Part shown: positions 13,471 to 25,271 of the stretch, in pieces | How positions within the stretch are numbered: the first letter of the stretch is position 1 | Layout: the number at the start of each line of letters is the position of its first letter | Assembly (NCBI GenBank): GCA_023375785.1 | Contig: SZWC01000097.1 | Location: forward strand, 406,989-442,524 | Length of the DNA: 35,536 bases | DNA from: Penium margaritaceum | Taxonomy: Eukaryota; Streptophyta; Zygnematophyceae; Desmidiales; Peniaceae | Reading direction: 5' to 3' | The notes under the pieces: model-generated | Told to the model about the DNA's origin: nothing | Database searches by the model: none | The model's input: the letters and a program-made list of their open reading frames with translations, nothing else | Program-made: the position numbers and the translations under genes

Positions 13471-14470
13471 CCACAGTGGTCAGAAACACAGTGGTCAGCA
13501 ACACAGTGGTCAGAAACACAGTGGTCAGCAACACAGTGGTCAGAAACACAGTGGTCAGCAACACAGTGGTCAGAAACACAGTGGTCAGCAACACAGTGGT
13601 CAGAAACACAGTGGTCAGCAACACAGTGGTCAGAAACACAGTGGTCAGCAACACAGTGGTCAGAAACACAGTGGTCAGCAACACAGTGGTCAGAAACACA
13701 GTGGTCAGCAACACAGTGGTCAGAAACACAGTGGTCAGCAACACAGTGGTCAGAAACACAGTGGTCAGCAACACAGTGGTCAGAAACACAGTGGTCAGCA
13801 ACACAGTGGTCAGAAACACAGTGGTCAGCAACACAGTGGTCAGAAACACAGTGGTCAGCAACACAGTGGTCAGAAACACAGTGGTCAGCAACACAGTGGT
13901 CAGAAACACAGTGGTCAGCAACACAGTGGTCAGAAACACAGTGGTCAGCAACACAGTGGTCAGAAACACAGTGGTCAGCAACACAGTGGTCAGAAACACA
14001 GTGGTCAGCAACACAGTGGTCAGAAACACAGTGGTCAGCAACACAGTGGTCAGAAACACAGTGGTCAGCAACACAGTGGTCAGAAACACAGTGGTCAGCA
14101 ACACAGTGGTCAGAAACACAGTGGTCAGCAACACAGTGGTCAGAAACACAGTGGTCAGCAACACAGTGGTCAGAAACACAGTGGTCAGCAACACAGTGGT
14201 CAGAAACACAGTGGTCAGCAACACAGTGGTCAGAAACACAGTGGTCAGCAACACAGTGGTCAGAAACACAGTGGTCAGCAACACAGTGGTCAGAAACACA
14301 GTGGTCAGCAACACAGTGGTCAGAAACACAGTGGTCAGCAACACAGTGGTCAGAAACACAGTGGTCAGCAACACAGTGGTCAGAAACACAGTGGTCAGCA
14401 ACACAGTGGTCAGAAACACAGTGGTCAGCAACACAGTGGTCAGAAACACAGTGGTCAGCAACACAGTGGT
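13471..14470. repeat. 30-bp higher-order repeat, 33 copies
   Basis: Two monomers alternate strictly, CAGAAACACAGTGGT and CAGCAACACAGTGGT. The 32 copies between 13501 and 14460 are identical by eye, and the copy at 13471-13500 differs by one base (CCACAG for ACACAG). The block is bounded by diverged monomers on both sides. The GCAACAC variant that defines it occurs as isolated monomers elsewhere (for example near 1393 and 4740), so the amplified pair probably arose from a pre-existing variant. Confidence 0.97.
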
Positions 14471-17400
14471 CAGAAACACACTGGTCAGAAACACACTAGT
14501 CAGAACGACAGTGGTCAAAAACACACTGGTCAGAAACATAGTGGTCAGAAACACAGTGGTCAGAAACACACTGGTCATAAACACACTGGTCAGAAACACA
14601 ATGGTCAGAAACACACGGGTCAGAAACACAGTGGTCAGAAACACAATGGTCAGAAACACACTGGTCATAAACACACTGGTCAGAAACACACTGGTCAGAA
14701 GCACACTGGTCTGAAACACAGTGGTCAGAAACACACTGGTTAGAAACACAGTGGTCGGAAACACACTAGTCAGAAACACAGTGGTCAGAAACACACTGGT
14801 CAGAAACACACTGGTCAGAAACACAGTGGTGAGAAACATAATGGTCAGAAACACACTGGTCAGAAAAACACTGGTCAGAAACACAGTAATCGGAAACACC
14901 CTGTTTAGAAACACAGTGGTTACAAACTCAGTTGTCAAAAACACAGTGATCAGAAACACACTTGTGAGAATCACAGTGGTCAGAAACACAGTGGTCAGAA
15001 ACACGGTGGTAAAAAACACAGTGGTTAGAAACACAGTGGTCAGAGACACAATGGTCAGAAACACAGTGGTCAGAAACACACTGGTCACATGAACACTGGT
15101 CAAAAACACAGTGGTCATAAACTCAGTGGTCAGAAACACAGTGGTCAGAAACACACTGGTCAAGAAACATAGTGGTCAGAAACACACTGGTCATTAACAC
15201 ACTGGTCAGAAACACAGTGGTCAGAAACACAGTGGTCCGAAACACACTGGTCAGGAACATAGTGGTCAGAAACACAGTGGTCAGAAACACAGTGGTCCGA
15301 AACACACTGGTCAGGAACATAGTGGTCAGAAACACAGTGGTCAGAAACACACTGGTCAGAAACCAAGTGGTCAGAAACACACTCGTCAGAAACACAGTGG
15401 TCAGAAACACACTGGTCAGAAACACAGGGGTCAGAAACACACTGGTCAGAAACCCACTGGTCAGAAACACACTGGTCAGAAACATAGTGGTCAGAAACAC
15501 AGTGGTCAGAAACACGGTGGTCAGAAACACAATGGTCTGAGACACACTGGTCAGAAACACACTGGTCTGAAACACACTCGTCAGAAACACAGTGGTCAGA
15601 AACACAGTGGTCAGAAACACAATGGTCGGCAATGCAGTGGTCAGAAACACACTGGTCTGAAACACACTGGTCAGAAACACAGTGGTCAGAAACACACTGG
15701 TCAGAAACACAGCGGTCAGGAACACAGTGGTCAGAAACACAGTGCTCAGAAACACACTGGTCAGAAAAACACAGCGGTCAGAAAGGCACTAGTCAGAAAC
15801 ACAGTGGTCAGAAACACTAGGGTGAGAAACACAGTGGTCAGAAACACACTGGTCAGAGGCACACTGGTCAGAAAAACAGTGGTTAGAAACACAGTCGTCA
15901 GAAACACAATGGTCAGAAACACACTGGTCTAAATCACAATGGTCAGATACACAGTGGTCAGAAACACAGTGTTCAGAAACACACTGGTCAGAATCACAGT
16001 GGTCAGAGACACAGTGGGCAGAAACACAGTGGTCAGAAACACACTGGTCAGAAACACAGTGGTCAGAAACACAGTGGTTAGAAACACAGTGGTCAGAAAC
16101 ACAGTGGTCAGAAACACACTGGTCAGAAACACAGTGGTCAGAAACACAGTGGTTAGAAACACAGTGGTCAGAAACACACCGGTCAGAAACACAGTGGTCA
16201 GAAACACACTGGTCAGAAACCCAGTGGTCAGAAACACACTGGTCAGAAACACAGTGGTCCGAAACACACTGGTCAGAAACATAGGGGTCAGAAACACACT
16301 GGTCAGAAACATGATGCTCAGAAACACACAGGTCAGAAACACACTGGTCAGAAACACACTGGTCAGAAACATAGTGGTGAGAAACACAATGGTCAGAAAC
16401 ACACTGACTGGTCAGAAACACAGTAATCAGACACACACTGGTCAGAAACACAGTGGCGAGAAACACAGTTGTCAAATGTACAGTGGTCAGAAACACACTT
16501 GTCAGAAACACAGTGGTCAGAAACACAGTGGTCAGAAATTCACTGGTCACAGGCACACTGGTCAGAAACACATTGGTCAGAAACACGGTGGTCAGAAACA
16601 CAGTGGTCAGAAACACAGTGGTCAGAGACACAGTGGTCAGAAACACAGTGGTCAGAAACACACTGGTCACAGACACACTGGACAAAAACACAGTGGTCAG
16701 AAACACAGTGGTCAGAAACACAGTGGTCAGAAACACATTGGTCAGAAACACACTGGTCAGAAAGACAGTGGTCAGAAACACACTGGTCATTTACACACTG
16801 GTCAGAAACCCAGTGGTCAGAAACACACTGGTCAGAAACACACTGGTCAGAAACACATTGGTCAGAAACACACTGGTCAGAAAGACAGTGGTCAGAAACA
16901 CACTGGTCATTTACACACTGGTCAGAAACCCAGTGGTCCGAAACAGACTTGTCAGAAACACAGTGGTAAGAAATACACTGGTCAGAAACGCAGGGGTCAG
17001 AAACACACTGGTCAGAAATACACTGGTCAGAAACACACTGGTCAGAAACACACTGGTCAGCAATGCAGTGGTCAGGAACACACTGGTCTGCAACACACTG
17101 GTCAGAAACACAGTGGTTAGAAACACACTGGTCAGAAATACAGTGGTCAGGAACACAGTGGTCAGAAACACACTGCTCAGAAACACACTGGTCAGAAACA
17201 CACTGGTCAGAAAGGCACTAGTCAGAAACACAGTGGTCAGAAACACAGTGGTGAGAAACACAGTGGTCAGAAACACACTGGTCAGAGGCACACTGGTCAG
17301 AAAAACAGTGGTTAGAAACACAGTCGTCGGAAACACAGTGGTCAGAAACACACTGGTCTGAAACACAATGGCCAGAAACACAGTGGTCAGAAACACAGTG

Positions 17401-19855
17401 GTCAGAAACACACTTGTCAGAATCACAGTAGTCAGAGACACAGTGGTCAGAAACACAGTGTTCAGAAACACACTGGTCAGAAACACAGTGGTCAGAAACA
17501 CAGTGGTCAGAACACAGTAGTCAGAAACACACCGGTCAGAAACACAGTGGTCGGAAACACGCTGGTCAGAAGCACAGTGGTGAGAAAAACAATGGTCAGA
17601 AACACACTGGTCAGAAACACAGTAATCAGAAACACACTGGTCAGAAACACAGTGGTGAGAAACACAGTTGTCAAAAACACAGTTGTCAGAAACACACTTG
17701 TAAGAAACACAGTGGTCAGAAACACTGTGGTCAGTAATTCACTGGTCAGAGGCACACCGGTCAGAAACACAGTGGTCAGAAACACACTGGTCAGAAACAC
17801 AATGGTCAGAAACACACTGGTCACAGGCACACTGGTCAAAAACACAGTGGTCAGAAACACAGTGGTCAGAAACACAGTGGTCAGAAACACATTTGTCAGA
17901 AACACACTGGTGAGAAAGACAGTGGTCAGAAACACACTGGTCATTTACACATTGGTCAGAAACAAAGTGGTCAGAAACAAAGTGGTCAGAAACACAGTGG
18001 TCAGAAACACACTGGTCAGAATTCCAGTGGTCTGAAACACACTCGTCAGAAACACAGTGGTCAGAAACACACAGGTCAGAAACACAGGGGTCAGAAACAC
18101 ACTGGTCAGAAATTCACTGGTCAGAAACACACTGGTCAGAAACACAGTGGTCAGAAACATGGCGGTCAGAAACACACTGGTCTGAAACACACTGGTCACA
18201 AACACAGTGGTCACAAACAATCTAGTCAGAAACACAGTGGTCAGAAACACAGTGGTCAGAAACACAGTGGCCAGCAGCACAGGGGTCAGAAACACACTGG
18301 TCAGAAACACACTGGTCAGAAACACACTTGTCAGAATCACGGTGGTCAGAAACACAGTGGTCAGAAACACACTGGTCAGAAACACAGTGGTCAGAAACAC
18401 ACTGGTCAGAAACACACTGGTCAGAAAGACACTAGTCAGAAACACAGTGGTCAGAAACACAGTGGTCGGAAACACACTGGTCAGAAACACAGTGGTCAGA
18501 AACAGAGTGGTCAGAAACACAGTGGTCAGAAATACAGTGGTCAGAAACACAGTGGTCAGAAACACACTGGTCAGAAACAAATTGGTCAGAAACACACTGG
18601 TCAGAAACACAGTGGTCAGAAACACAGTGGTCAGAAACACAGTGGTCAGAAACACAGTGGTCAGAAAACACAGTGGTCAGAAACACAGTGGTCAGAAACA
18701 CAGTGTTCAGAAACACAGTGGTCAGAAAAACACTGGTCAGAAACACAGTGGTGAGAAACACACTGGTCAGAAACACTGTGGTCAGAAACACACTGGTCAG
18801 AAACACACTGGTCAGAAACACAGTGGTCAGAAAAACACTCGTCAGAAACACAGTAGACAGAAACACAGTGGTCAGAAACATAGTGGTCAGAAACAGAGCG
18901 GTCCGAAACACACTGGTCGGAAACACACTGGTCAGAAACACACTGGTCGGAAACACACTGGTCAGTAACACACTTGTAAGAAAGACAGTGGTCAAAAACA
19001 CACTGGTCAGAAACACAGTGGTCAGAAACACACGGGTTAGAAACACAGTGATCAGAAACACACTGGTCAGAAACCCACTAGTCAGAAACACAGTGATCAG
19101 AAACACACTGGTCAGAAACCCACTAGTCAGTAACACAGTGGTCAGAAACACACTGGTCAGAAACTTAGTGGTCAGAAACACAGTGTTCAGATACACACTG
19201 GTCAGAAACAGTGGTCAGAAACACACGGGTCAGAAACACAGTGGTCAGAAACACACTGGTCAGAAACACAGTGGTCAGAAACACACAAGTCAGAAACACA
19301 ATGGTCAGAAACACAGTGGTCAGAAACACACTGGTCAGAAATACCGTGGTGAGAAACACAATGGTCAGAAACACACTGGTCAGAAACACAGTAATCAGAA
19401 ACCCACTGGTCAGAAACACAGTGGTGAGAAACACGGTGGTCAGAGACACACTTGTCAGAAACACAGTGGTCCGAAACACAATGGTCAGAAATTCGCAGGT
19501 CAAAGGCACACTGGTCAGAAACACAGTGGTCAGAAACATGGTGGTCAGAAACAAAGTTGTCAGAAACACAGTGGTCAGAGAAACATTGGTCAGAAACACA
19601 GTGGTCAGAAAATCACCGGTTAGAGGCACACTGGTCAGAAACACAGTGGTCAGAAACACTGTGGTCAAAAACACAGTGGTCAGAAACATAGTTGTCAGAA
19701 ACACGCTGGTCAGAAAGACAGTGGTCAGAAACACACTGGTCATTAACACACTGGTCAGAAACACAGTGGTCAGAAACACATTGGTCAGAAACACAGTGGT
19801 CAGAAACACACTGGTCAGAAACACAGTGGTCAGAAACACAGTGGTCAGAAACACA
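14471..19855. repeat. Diverged monomers continuing the super-module
   Basis: These are diverged monomers with the same ordered markers as upstream: GTAATCAG-type at 14885 (as GTAATCGG), 16422, 17621 and 19391; CATTTACAC or CATTAACAC at about 15193, 16788, 16908, 17941 and 19741. Register shifts occur at about 15162 (+1), 15770 (+2), 16405 (+4), 17511 (-1), 18664 (+1) and 19205 (-2). Short exact duplications are 60 bp at 15241/15301, 75 bp at about 16078/16153, 120 bp at 16788/16908 and 45 bp at 19048/19093. No gene is seen. Confidence 0.85.
16421..17530. repeat. Segmental duplication, copy B (partner 11180-12350)
   Basis: This copy carries the same ordered rare monomers as 11180-12350, including the doubled CATTTACACACTGG module (16788 and 16908, period 120 bp), ACCCAGTGGTCC, CAGACTTGTC, CAATGCAGTGG, CACTGCTCAG and AAAGGCACTAG. 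It ends at a 14-bp monomer CAGAACACAGTAGT followed by CACACCGG. The match to copy A is continuous enough that common descent of the whole kilobase is much more likely than independent drift. Confidence 0.82.
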
Positions 19856-20327
19856 NNNNNNNNNNNNNNNNNNNNNNNNNNNNNNNNNNNNNNNNNNNNN
19901 NNNNNNNNNNNNNNNNNNNNNNNNNNNNNNNNNNNNNNNNNNNNNNNNNNNNNNNNNNNNNNNNNNNNNNNNNNNNNNNNNNNNNNNNNNNNNNNNNNNN
20001 NNNNNNNNNNNNNNNNNNNNNNNNNNNNNNNNNNNNNNNNNNNNNNNNNNNNNNNNNNNNNNNNNNNNNNNNNNNNNNNNNNNNNNNNNNNNNNNNNNNN
20101 NNNNNNNNNNNNNNNNNNNNNNNNNNNNNNNNNNNNNNNNNNNNNNNNNNNNNNNNNNNNNNNNNNNNNNNNNNNNNNNNNNNNNNNNNNNNNNNNNNNN
20201 NNNNNNNNNNNNNNNNNNNNNNNNNNNNNNNNNNNNNNNNNNNNNNNNNNNNNNNNNNNNNNNNNNNNNNNNNNNNNNNNNNNNNNNNNNNNNNNNNNNN
20301 NNNNNNNNNNNNNNNNNNNNNNNNNNN
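19856..20327. other. Assembly gap of 472 N
   Basis: The bases are unknown. Both flanks are the 15-bp array, so the gap almost certainly holds more of the same. The left flank stops after monomer position 10 and the right flank resumes at position 12. An uninterrupted register would need a gap of 1 plus a multiple of 15 (466 or 481), so 472 is either an estimate or the gap contains register shifts. Confidence 0.99.
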
Positions 20328-21360
20328 TGGTCAGAAACACAGTGGTCAGAAACACAGTGGTCAGAAACACAGTGGTCACAAACACAGTGGTCAGAAACAC
20401 AGTGTTCAGAAACACACATATCAGAAACACAGTGGTCAGAAACACACTGGTCAGAAACCCAGTGGTCAGAAACACACTTGTCAGAAACACACTGGTCGGA
20501 AACACACTGGTCAGAAACATAGGGGTCAGAAACACAGTTTTCAGAAACACAGTGGTCAGAAACGCACTGGTTAGAAACACAGTGGTGAGAAACACAGTGG
20601 TCAAAGACACAGTGGTCAGAAGCAAAGTGGTCAGAAGCACAGGGGTCAGAAACACACTGGTCAGAAATACACTGGTCAGAAACAGAGTGGTCAAAAACAC
20701 AGTGGTCAGAAATACAGTGGTCAGAAACACACTCGTCAGAAACTCAGTGGTCAGAAACACAGTGGTCAGAAACACAGTGATCAGAAATACAATGGTCAGA
20801 AACACAGTGGTCAGAAACACAGTGGTCAGAAACACACTGGTCAGAAACACACTGGTCAGAAACACAGTGGTCAGAAACACAGTGGTCAGAAACACACTGG
20901 TCAGAAACACACTGGTCAGAAACACAGTGGTCAGAAACACAGTGGTCAGAAACACAGTGGTCAGAAACAAAGTGGTCAGAAACACAGCGGTCAGAAACAC
21001 ACTGGTCAGAGGCACACTGGTCACAAACAGAGTGGTCAGAAACACAGTGGTCAGAAACAAACTGGTCAGAAAGACACTGTTCAGAAAGACAGTGGTCAGA
21101 AACACAGTGGTCAGAAACACAGTGGTCAGAAACACACTGGGCAGAGGCACACTGGTCAGAAACACAGTGGTCAGAAACAGAGTGGTCAGAAACACAGTGG
21201 TCAGAAATACACTGGTCAGAAACACACTGGTCAGAATCACAGAGGTCAGAAACACAGTGGTCAGAAACACACTGGTCAGAAACACAGTGGTCAGAAACAC
21301 AGTGGTAAGAAACACACTGGTCAGAAACACCCTGGTCAGAAACAAATTGGTCAGAAAAAC
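20328..21360. repeat. Diverged monomers right of the gap
   Basis: These are diverged monomers. They include a decayed relative of the 5.2-5.9 kb block (about 20560-20650) and a single relative of the 60-bp unit (about 20691-20740, ending ACTCGTC instead of ACTGTTC). A stretch beginning with AACTCAGTGG at 20741 reappears at 22871, 2130 bp (142 monomers) downstream. It includes CAGTGATCAG or CAGTGATAAG, AATACAATGG and, further on, TGGGCAGAGGCAC (about 21139 and 23208). No gene is seen. Confidence 0.85.
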
Positions 21361-21660
21361 ACTGGTCAGAAACACAGTGGTCAGAGACACACTGGTCAGA
21401 AACACAGTGGTCAGAGACACACTGGTCAGAAACACAGTGGTCAGAGACACACTGGTCAGAAACACAGTGGTCAGAGACACACTGGTCAGAAACACAGTGG
21501 TCAGAGACACACTGGTCAGAAACACAGTGGTCAGAGACACACTGGTCAGAAACACAGTGGTCAGAGACACACTGGTCAGAAACACAGTGGTCAGAGACAC
21601 ACTGGTCAGAAACACAGTGGTCAGAGACACACTGGTCAGAAACACAGTGGTCAGAAACAC
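21361..21660. repeat. 30-bp higher-order repeat, about 10 copies
   Basis: A plain monomer and a CAGAGACAC monomer alternate, with ACTGGT and AGTGGT endings also alternating. Nine consecutive units carry the diagnostic CAGAGACAC; the tenth has reverted to CAGAAACAC at the right border. The composition differs from the 30-bp unit at 13.5 kb, so the two are independent amplifications. Confidence 0.95.
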
Positions 21661-22150
21661 AGTGGTCAGAAACACACTAGTCAGAAACATAGTGGTCAGA
21701 AACACAGTGGTCAGAAACATAGTGGTCAGAAACACACTGGTCGGAAACACACTGGTCAGAAACACACTGGTCAGAAACACAGTGTTCAGAAACACACTGG
21801 TAAGCAACACAGTGCTCAAAAACACACTGGTCAGAAACACAGTGGTCAGAAACACACAGGTCAGAAACACAGTGATCAGAAACACACTGGTCAGAAACAC
21901 ACTAGTCAGAAAAACAGTGGTCAGAAACACACTGGTCAGAAACTTAGTGGTCAGAAACATAGTGGTCAGAAACACACTGGTCAGAAACACAGTGGTCAGA
22001 AACACACGGGTCAGAAAAACAGTGGTCAGAAACACAATTGTCAGAAACACACTGGTCATAAACACACTGGTCAGAAAGACACTGGTCAGAAACACACTGG
22101 TCAGAAACACTGGGGTCAGAAACACACTGGTCAGAAACACAGTGATCAGA
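21661..22150. repeat. Diverged monomers
   Basis: These are diverged monomers. The run near 22001-22110, with ordered markers CACACGGG, CACAATTGTC, CATAAACAC and AAAGACACTGG, returns at about 23531-23640, 1530 bp (102 monomers) downstream. No gene is seen. Confidence 0.85.
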
Positions 22151-22730
22151 AACACACTGGTCAGAAACACAGTGGTCAGAAACTCAGTGGGCAGAAACAC
22201 AGTGGTCAGAAACACACTGGTCAGAAAGACAGTGGTCAGAAACACAGTGGTCAGAAACAGAGTGGTCAGAAACACAGTGGTCTGAAACACAGTGGTCAGA
22301 AACACAGTGGTCAGAAATACAGTGGTCAGAAACACACTGGTCAGAAACATAGTGGTCAGAAACATAGTGGTCAGAAACACAGTAGTCAGAAACACAGTGG
22401 TCAGAAACACACTGGCCAGAAACACACTGGTCAGAAACACAGTGGTCAGAAACTCAGTGGGCAGAAACACAGTGGTCAGAAACACACTGGTCAGAAAGAC
22501 AGTGGTCAGAAACACAGTGGTCAGAAACAGAGTGGTCAGAAACACAGTGGTCTGAAACACAGTGGTCAGAAACACAGTGGTCAGAAATACAGTGGTCAGA
22601 AACACACTGGTCAGAAACATAGTGGTCAGAAACATAGTGGTCAGAAACACAGTAGTCAGAAACACAGTGGTCAGAAACACACTGGCCAGAAACACACTGG
22701 TCAGAAACACAGTGGTCAGAAACTCAGTGG
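22151..22730. repeat. 270-bp tandem duplication, about 2.1 copies
   Basis: Eighteen monomers are duplicated in tandem. Diagnostic markers AACTCAGTGGGCAG (22181 and 22451), AAAGACAGTGG, AAACAGAGTGG, TCTGAAACAC, AATACAGTGG, two ACATAGTGG monomers, CAGTAGTC and CACTGGCCAG repeat exactly 270 bp apart. A third copy begins and stops after about 40 bp, where GGGCAG becomes GGTCAG. The first 90 bp of the unit also occur near 23631-23720. Confidence 0.93.
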
Positions 22731-25271
22731 TCAGAAACACAGTGGTCAGAAACACAGTGGTCAGAAATACAGTGGTCAGAAACACACTGTTCAGAAACAT
22801 AGTGGTAAAAAACACAGTGGTCAGAAACACAGTGGTCTGAAACACAGTGGTCAGAAACACACTGGTCAGAAACTCAGTGGTCAGAAACACAGTGGTCAGA
22901 AACACAGTGATAAGAAATACAATGGTCAGAAACACAGTGGTCAGAAACACAATGGTCAGAAACACACTGGCCAGAAACACACTGGTCAGAAACACAGTGG
23001 TCAGAAACACAGTGGTCCGAAACACAGTGGTCAGAAACAAAGTGGTCAGAAACAAAGCGGTCAGAAACACACTGGTCAGAGGCACACTGGACAGAAACAC
23101 AGTGGTCAGAAACACAGTGGTCAGAAACAACCTGGTCAGAAAGACACTGGTCGGAAAGACAGTGGTCAGAGACACAGTGCTCAGAAACTCAGTGGTTAGA
23201 AACACATTGGGCAGAGGCACTCTGGTCAGAAACACAGTCGCCAGAAAGACAGTGGTCAGAATCACAGTGGTCAGAAACACACTGGTCAGAAACACACTGG
23301 TCAGAAACACAGTGGTCAGAAACACAGTAGTCAGAAACACACTGGTCAGAAACACACTGGTCAGAAACAAAGTGGTCAGAAACACTGTGGTCAGAAACAC
23401 AGTCGTCAGAAAGACAGTGGTCAGAATCACAGTGGTCAGAAACACACTGGGCAGAGGCACTCTGGTCAGAAACACAGTCGCCAGAAACACAGTGGTCAGA
23501 AACACACTGGTCAGAAACACAGTGGTCAGAAACACACGGGTCAGAAAAACAGTGGTCAGAAACACAATTGTCAGAAACACACTGGTCATAAACACACTGG
23601 TCAGAAAGACACTGGTCAGAAACACACTGGTCAGAAACACAGTGGTCAGAAACTCAGTGGGCAGAAACACAGTGGTCAGAAACACACTGGTCAGAAAGAC
23701 AGTGGTCAGAAACAAACTGGTCATTAACACAATGGTCAGAAACACAGTGGTCAGAAACACATTGGTCAGAAACACAGTGGTCAGAAACACACTGGTCAGA
23801 AACCTAGTAGTCAGAAACACATTCGTCAGAAACAAACTGGCCAGAAACACACTGGTCAGAAACACTGGGGTCAGAAACACACTGGTCAGAAACACAGTGG
23901 TCAGTAACACACTGGTGAGAAACACAGTGGTCAGAAACACAGTGGTCAGAAACACAGTGGACAGAAACACACTGGTCTGAAACACACTGGTCAGAAACAC
24001 AGTGGTCATAAACACACTGGTCAGAAACACAGTGGTCAGGAACACAGTGGTCAGAAACACACTGGTCTGAAACACACAGGTCAGAAACATAGTCGTGAGA
24101 AACACGGTGGTCAGAAACACACTGGTCAGAAACACAGTGGTCGGGAACACACTAGTCTGAATCACACTGGTCAGAAAGACAGTGGTCAGAAACACAGTGG
24201 TCAGAAGCATAGGGGTCAGAAACACACTGATCAAAAATACACTGGCCAGAAACTCAGTGGTCAGAAACACGCTGGTCAGAAACACAGTGGTCAGAAATAC
24301 AATGGTCAGAAACACAGTGGTGAGAAACACAGTGATCAGAAACACAGTGGTCAGAAACACAGTGGTCAGAAACACAGTGGTCAGAAACACAATGGTCAGA
24401 AACACAGTGGTCAGAAACGAAGTGATCAAAAATACAGTGGTCAGAAACAAAGTGGTCAGAAACACACTGGTCAGAAACAAAGTGGTCAGAAACACTGTGG
24501 TCAGAAACACAGTGGTCAGAAACACACTGGAAAGAAACACAGAAGTCAGAAACACAGTGGTCAGAAACACACTGGTCAAATACACAGTGGTCAGAAACAC
24601 ACTGGTCAAAAACACACTAGACAGAAACACACTGGTCAGAAAGACACTGGTCATAAACACATTGGTCACAAACACAGTGGTCAGAAAGACACTGGTCAGA
24701 AACACAGTGGTCAGAAACACAGTGGTCAGAAACACAGTGGTCAGAAACACACTGATCAGAAACACACTGGTCAGAAACATAGTGGTCAGAAACACACTGG
24801 TTGGAAGCACAAAGGTCAGAAACACAGTGCTCAGAAACACAGTGGTCAGAAACAAACTTGTCAGAAACACATTCGTCAAAAACACACTGGTCAAAAACAC
24901 AGTGGTCAGAAACACACTGGTCAGGAACGCATTGGTTAGAAACACAGTGGTCAGAAACACACTGGTCAGACGCACAGCGGTCAGAAACACACTGGTCAGA
25001 AACACAGTGGTCAGAAACACAGTAGTCAGAAACACACTGGTCAGATACACAGTGGTCACAAAACACACTGGTCTGAAACACAGAAGTGAGAAACACAGTT
25101 GTCTAAAAAACACTGGACAGAAACACACTTGTCAAAAACACAGTGGTCAGAAACACAGTGGTCAGAACTTCACTGGTCAGAGAAACACTGGTCAGAAACA
25201 CAGTGGTCAGAAACACGGTGGTCAGAAACACGGTGGTCAGAAACACAGTGGTCAGAAACACAGAAGTCAGC
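22731..25271. repeat. Diverged monomers
   Basis: These are diverged monomers, partly paralogous to 20.7-21.2 kb (offset about 2.1 kb) and to 22.0-22.25 kb (offset about 1.5 kb). A relative of the 60-bp unit lies at about 22741-22795. The register shifts by +1 near 25057 (CACAAAACACACTGG). An ACTTCACTGGTCAGAG monomer group near 25167 is the last clear trace of the super-module's ATTCACTGG marker before 27.9 kb. No gene is seen. Confidence 0.85.

Noticed and set aside
19165..25128. Open frame of almost 2,000 codons on the minus strand (FLTTV repeats), with similar ones at 888-4145, 4570-7686 and 12869-15163
   Set aside because: It crosses the N gap, consists only of the back-translated 15-bp monomer, and lies in the one frame that single substitutions cannot stop. 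No non-repeat domain, signal peptide or other gene context is present.
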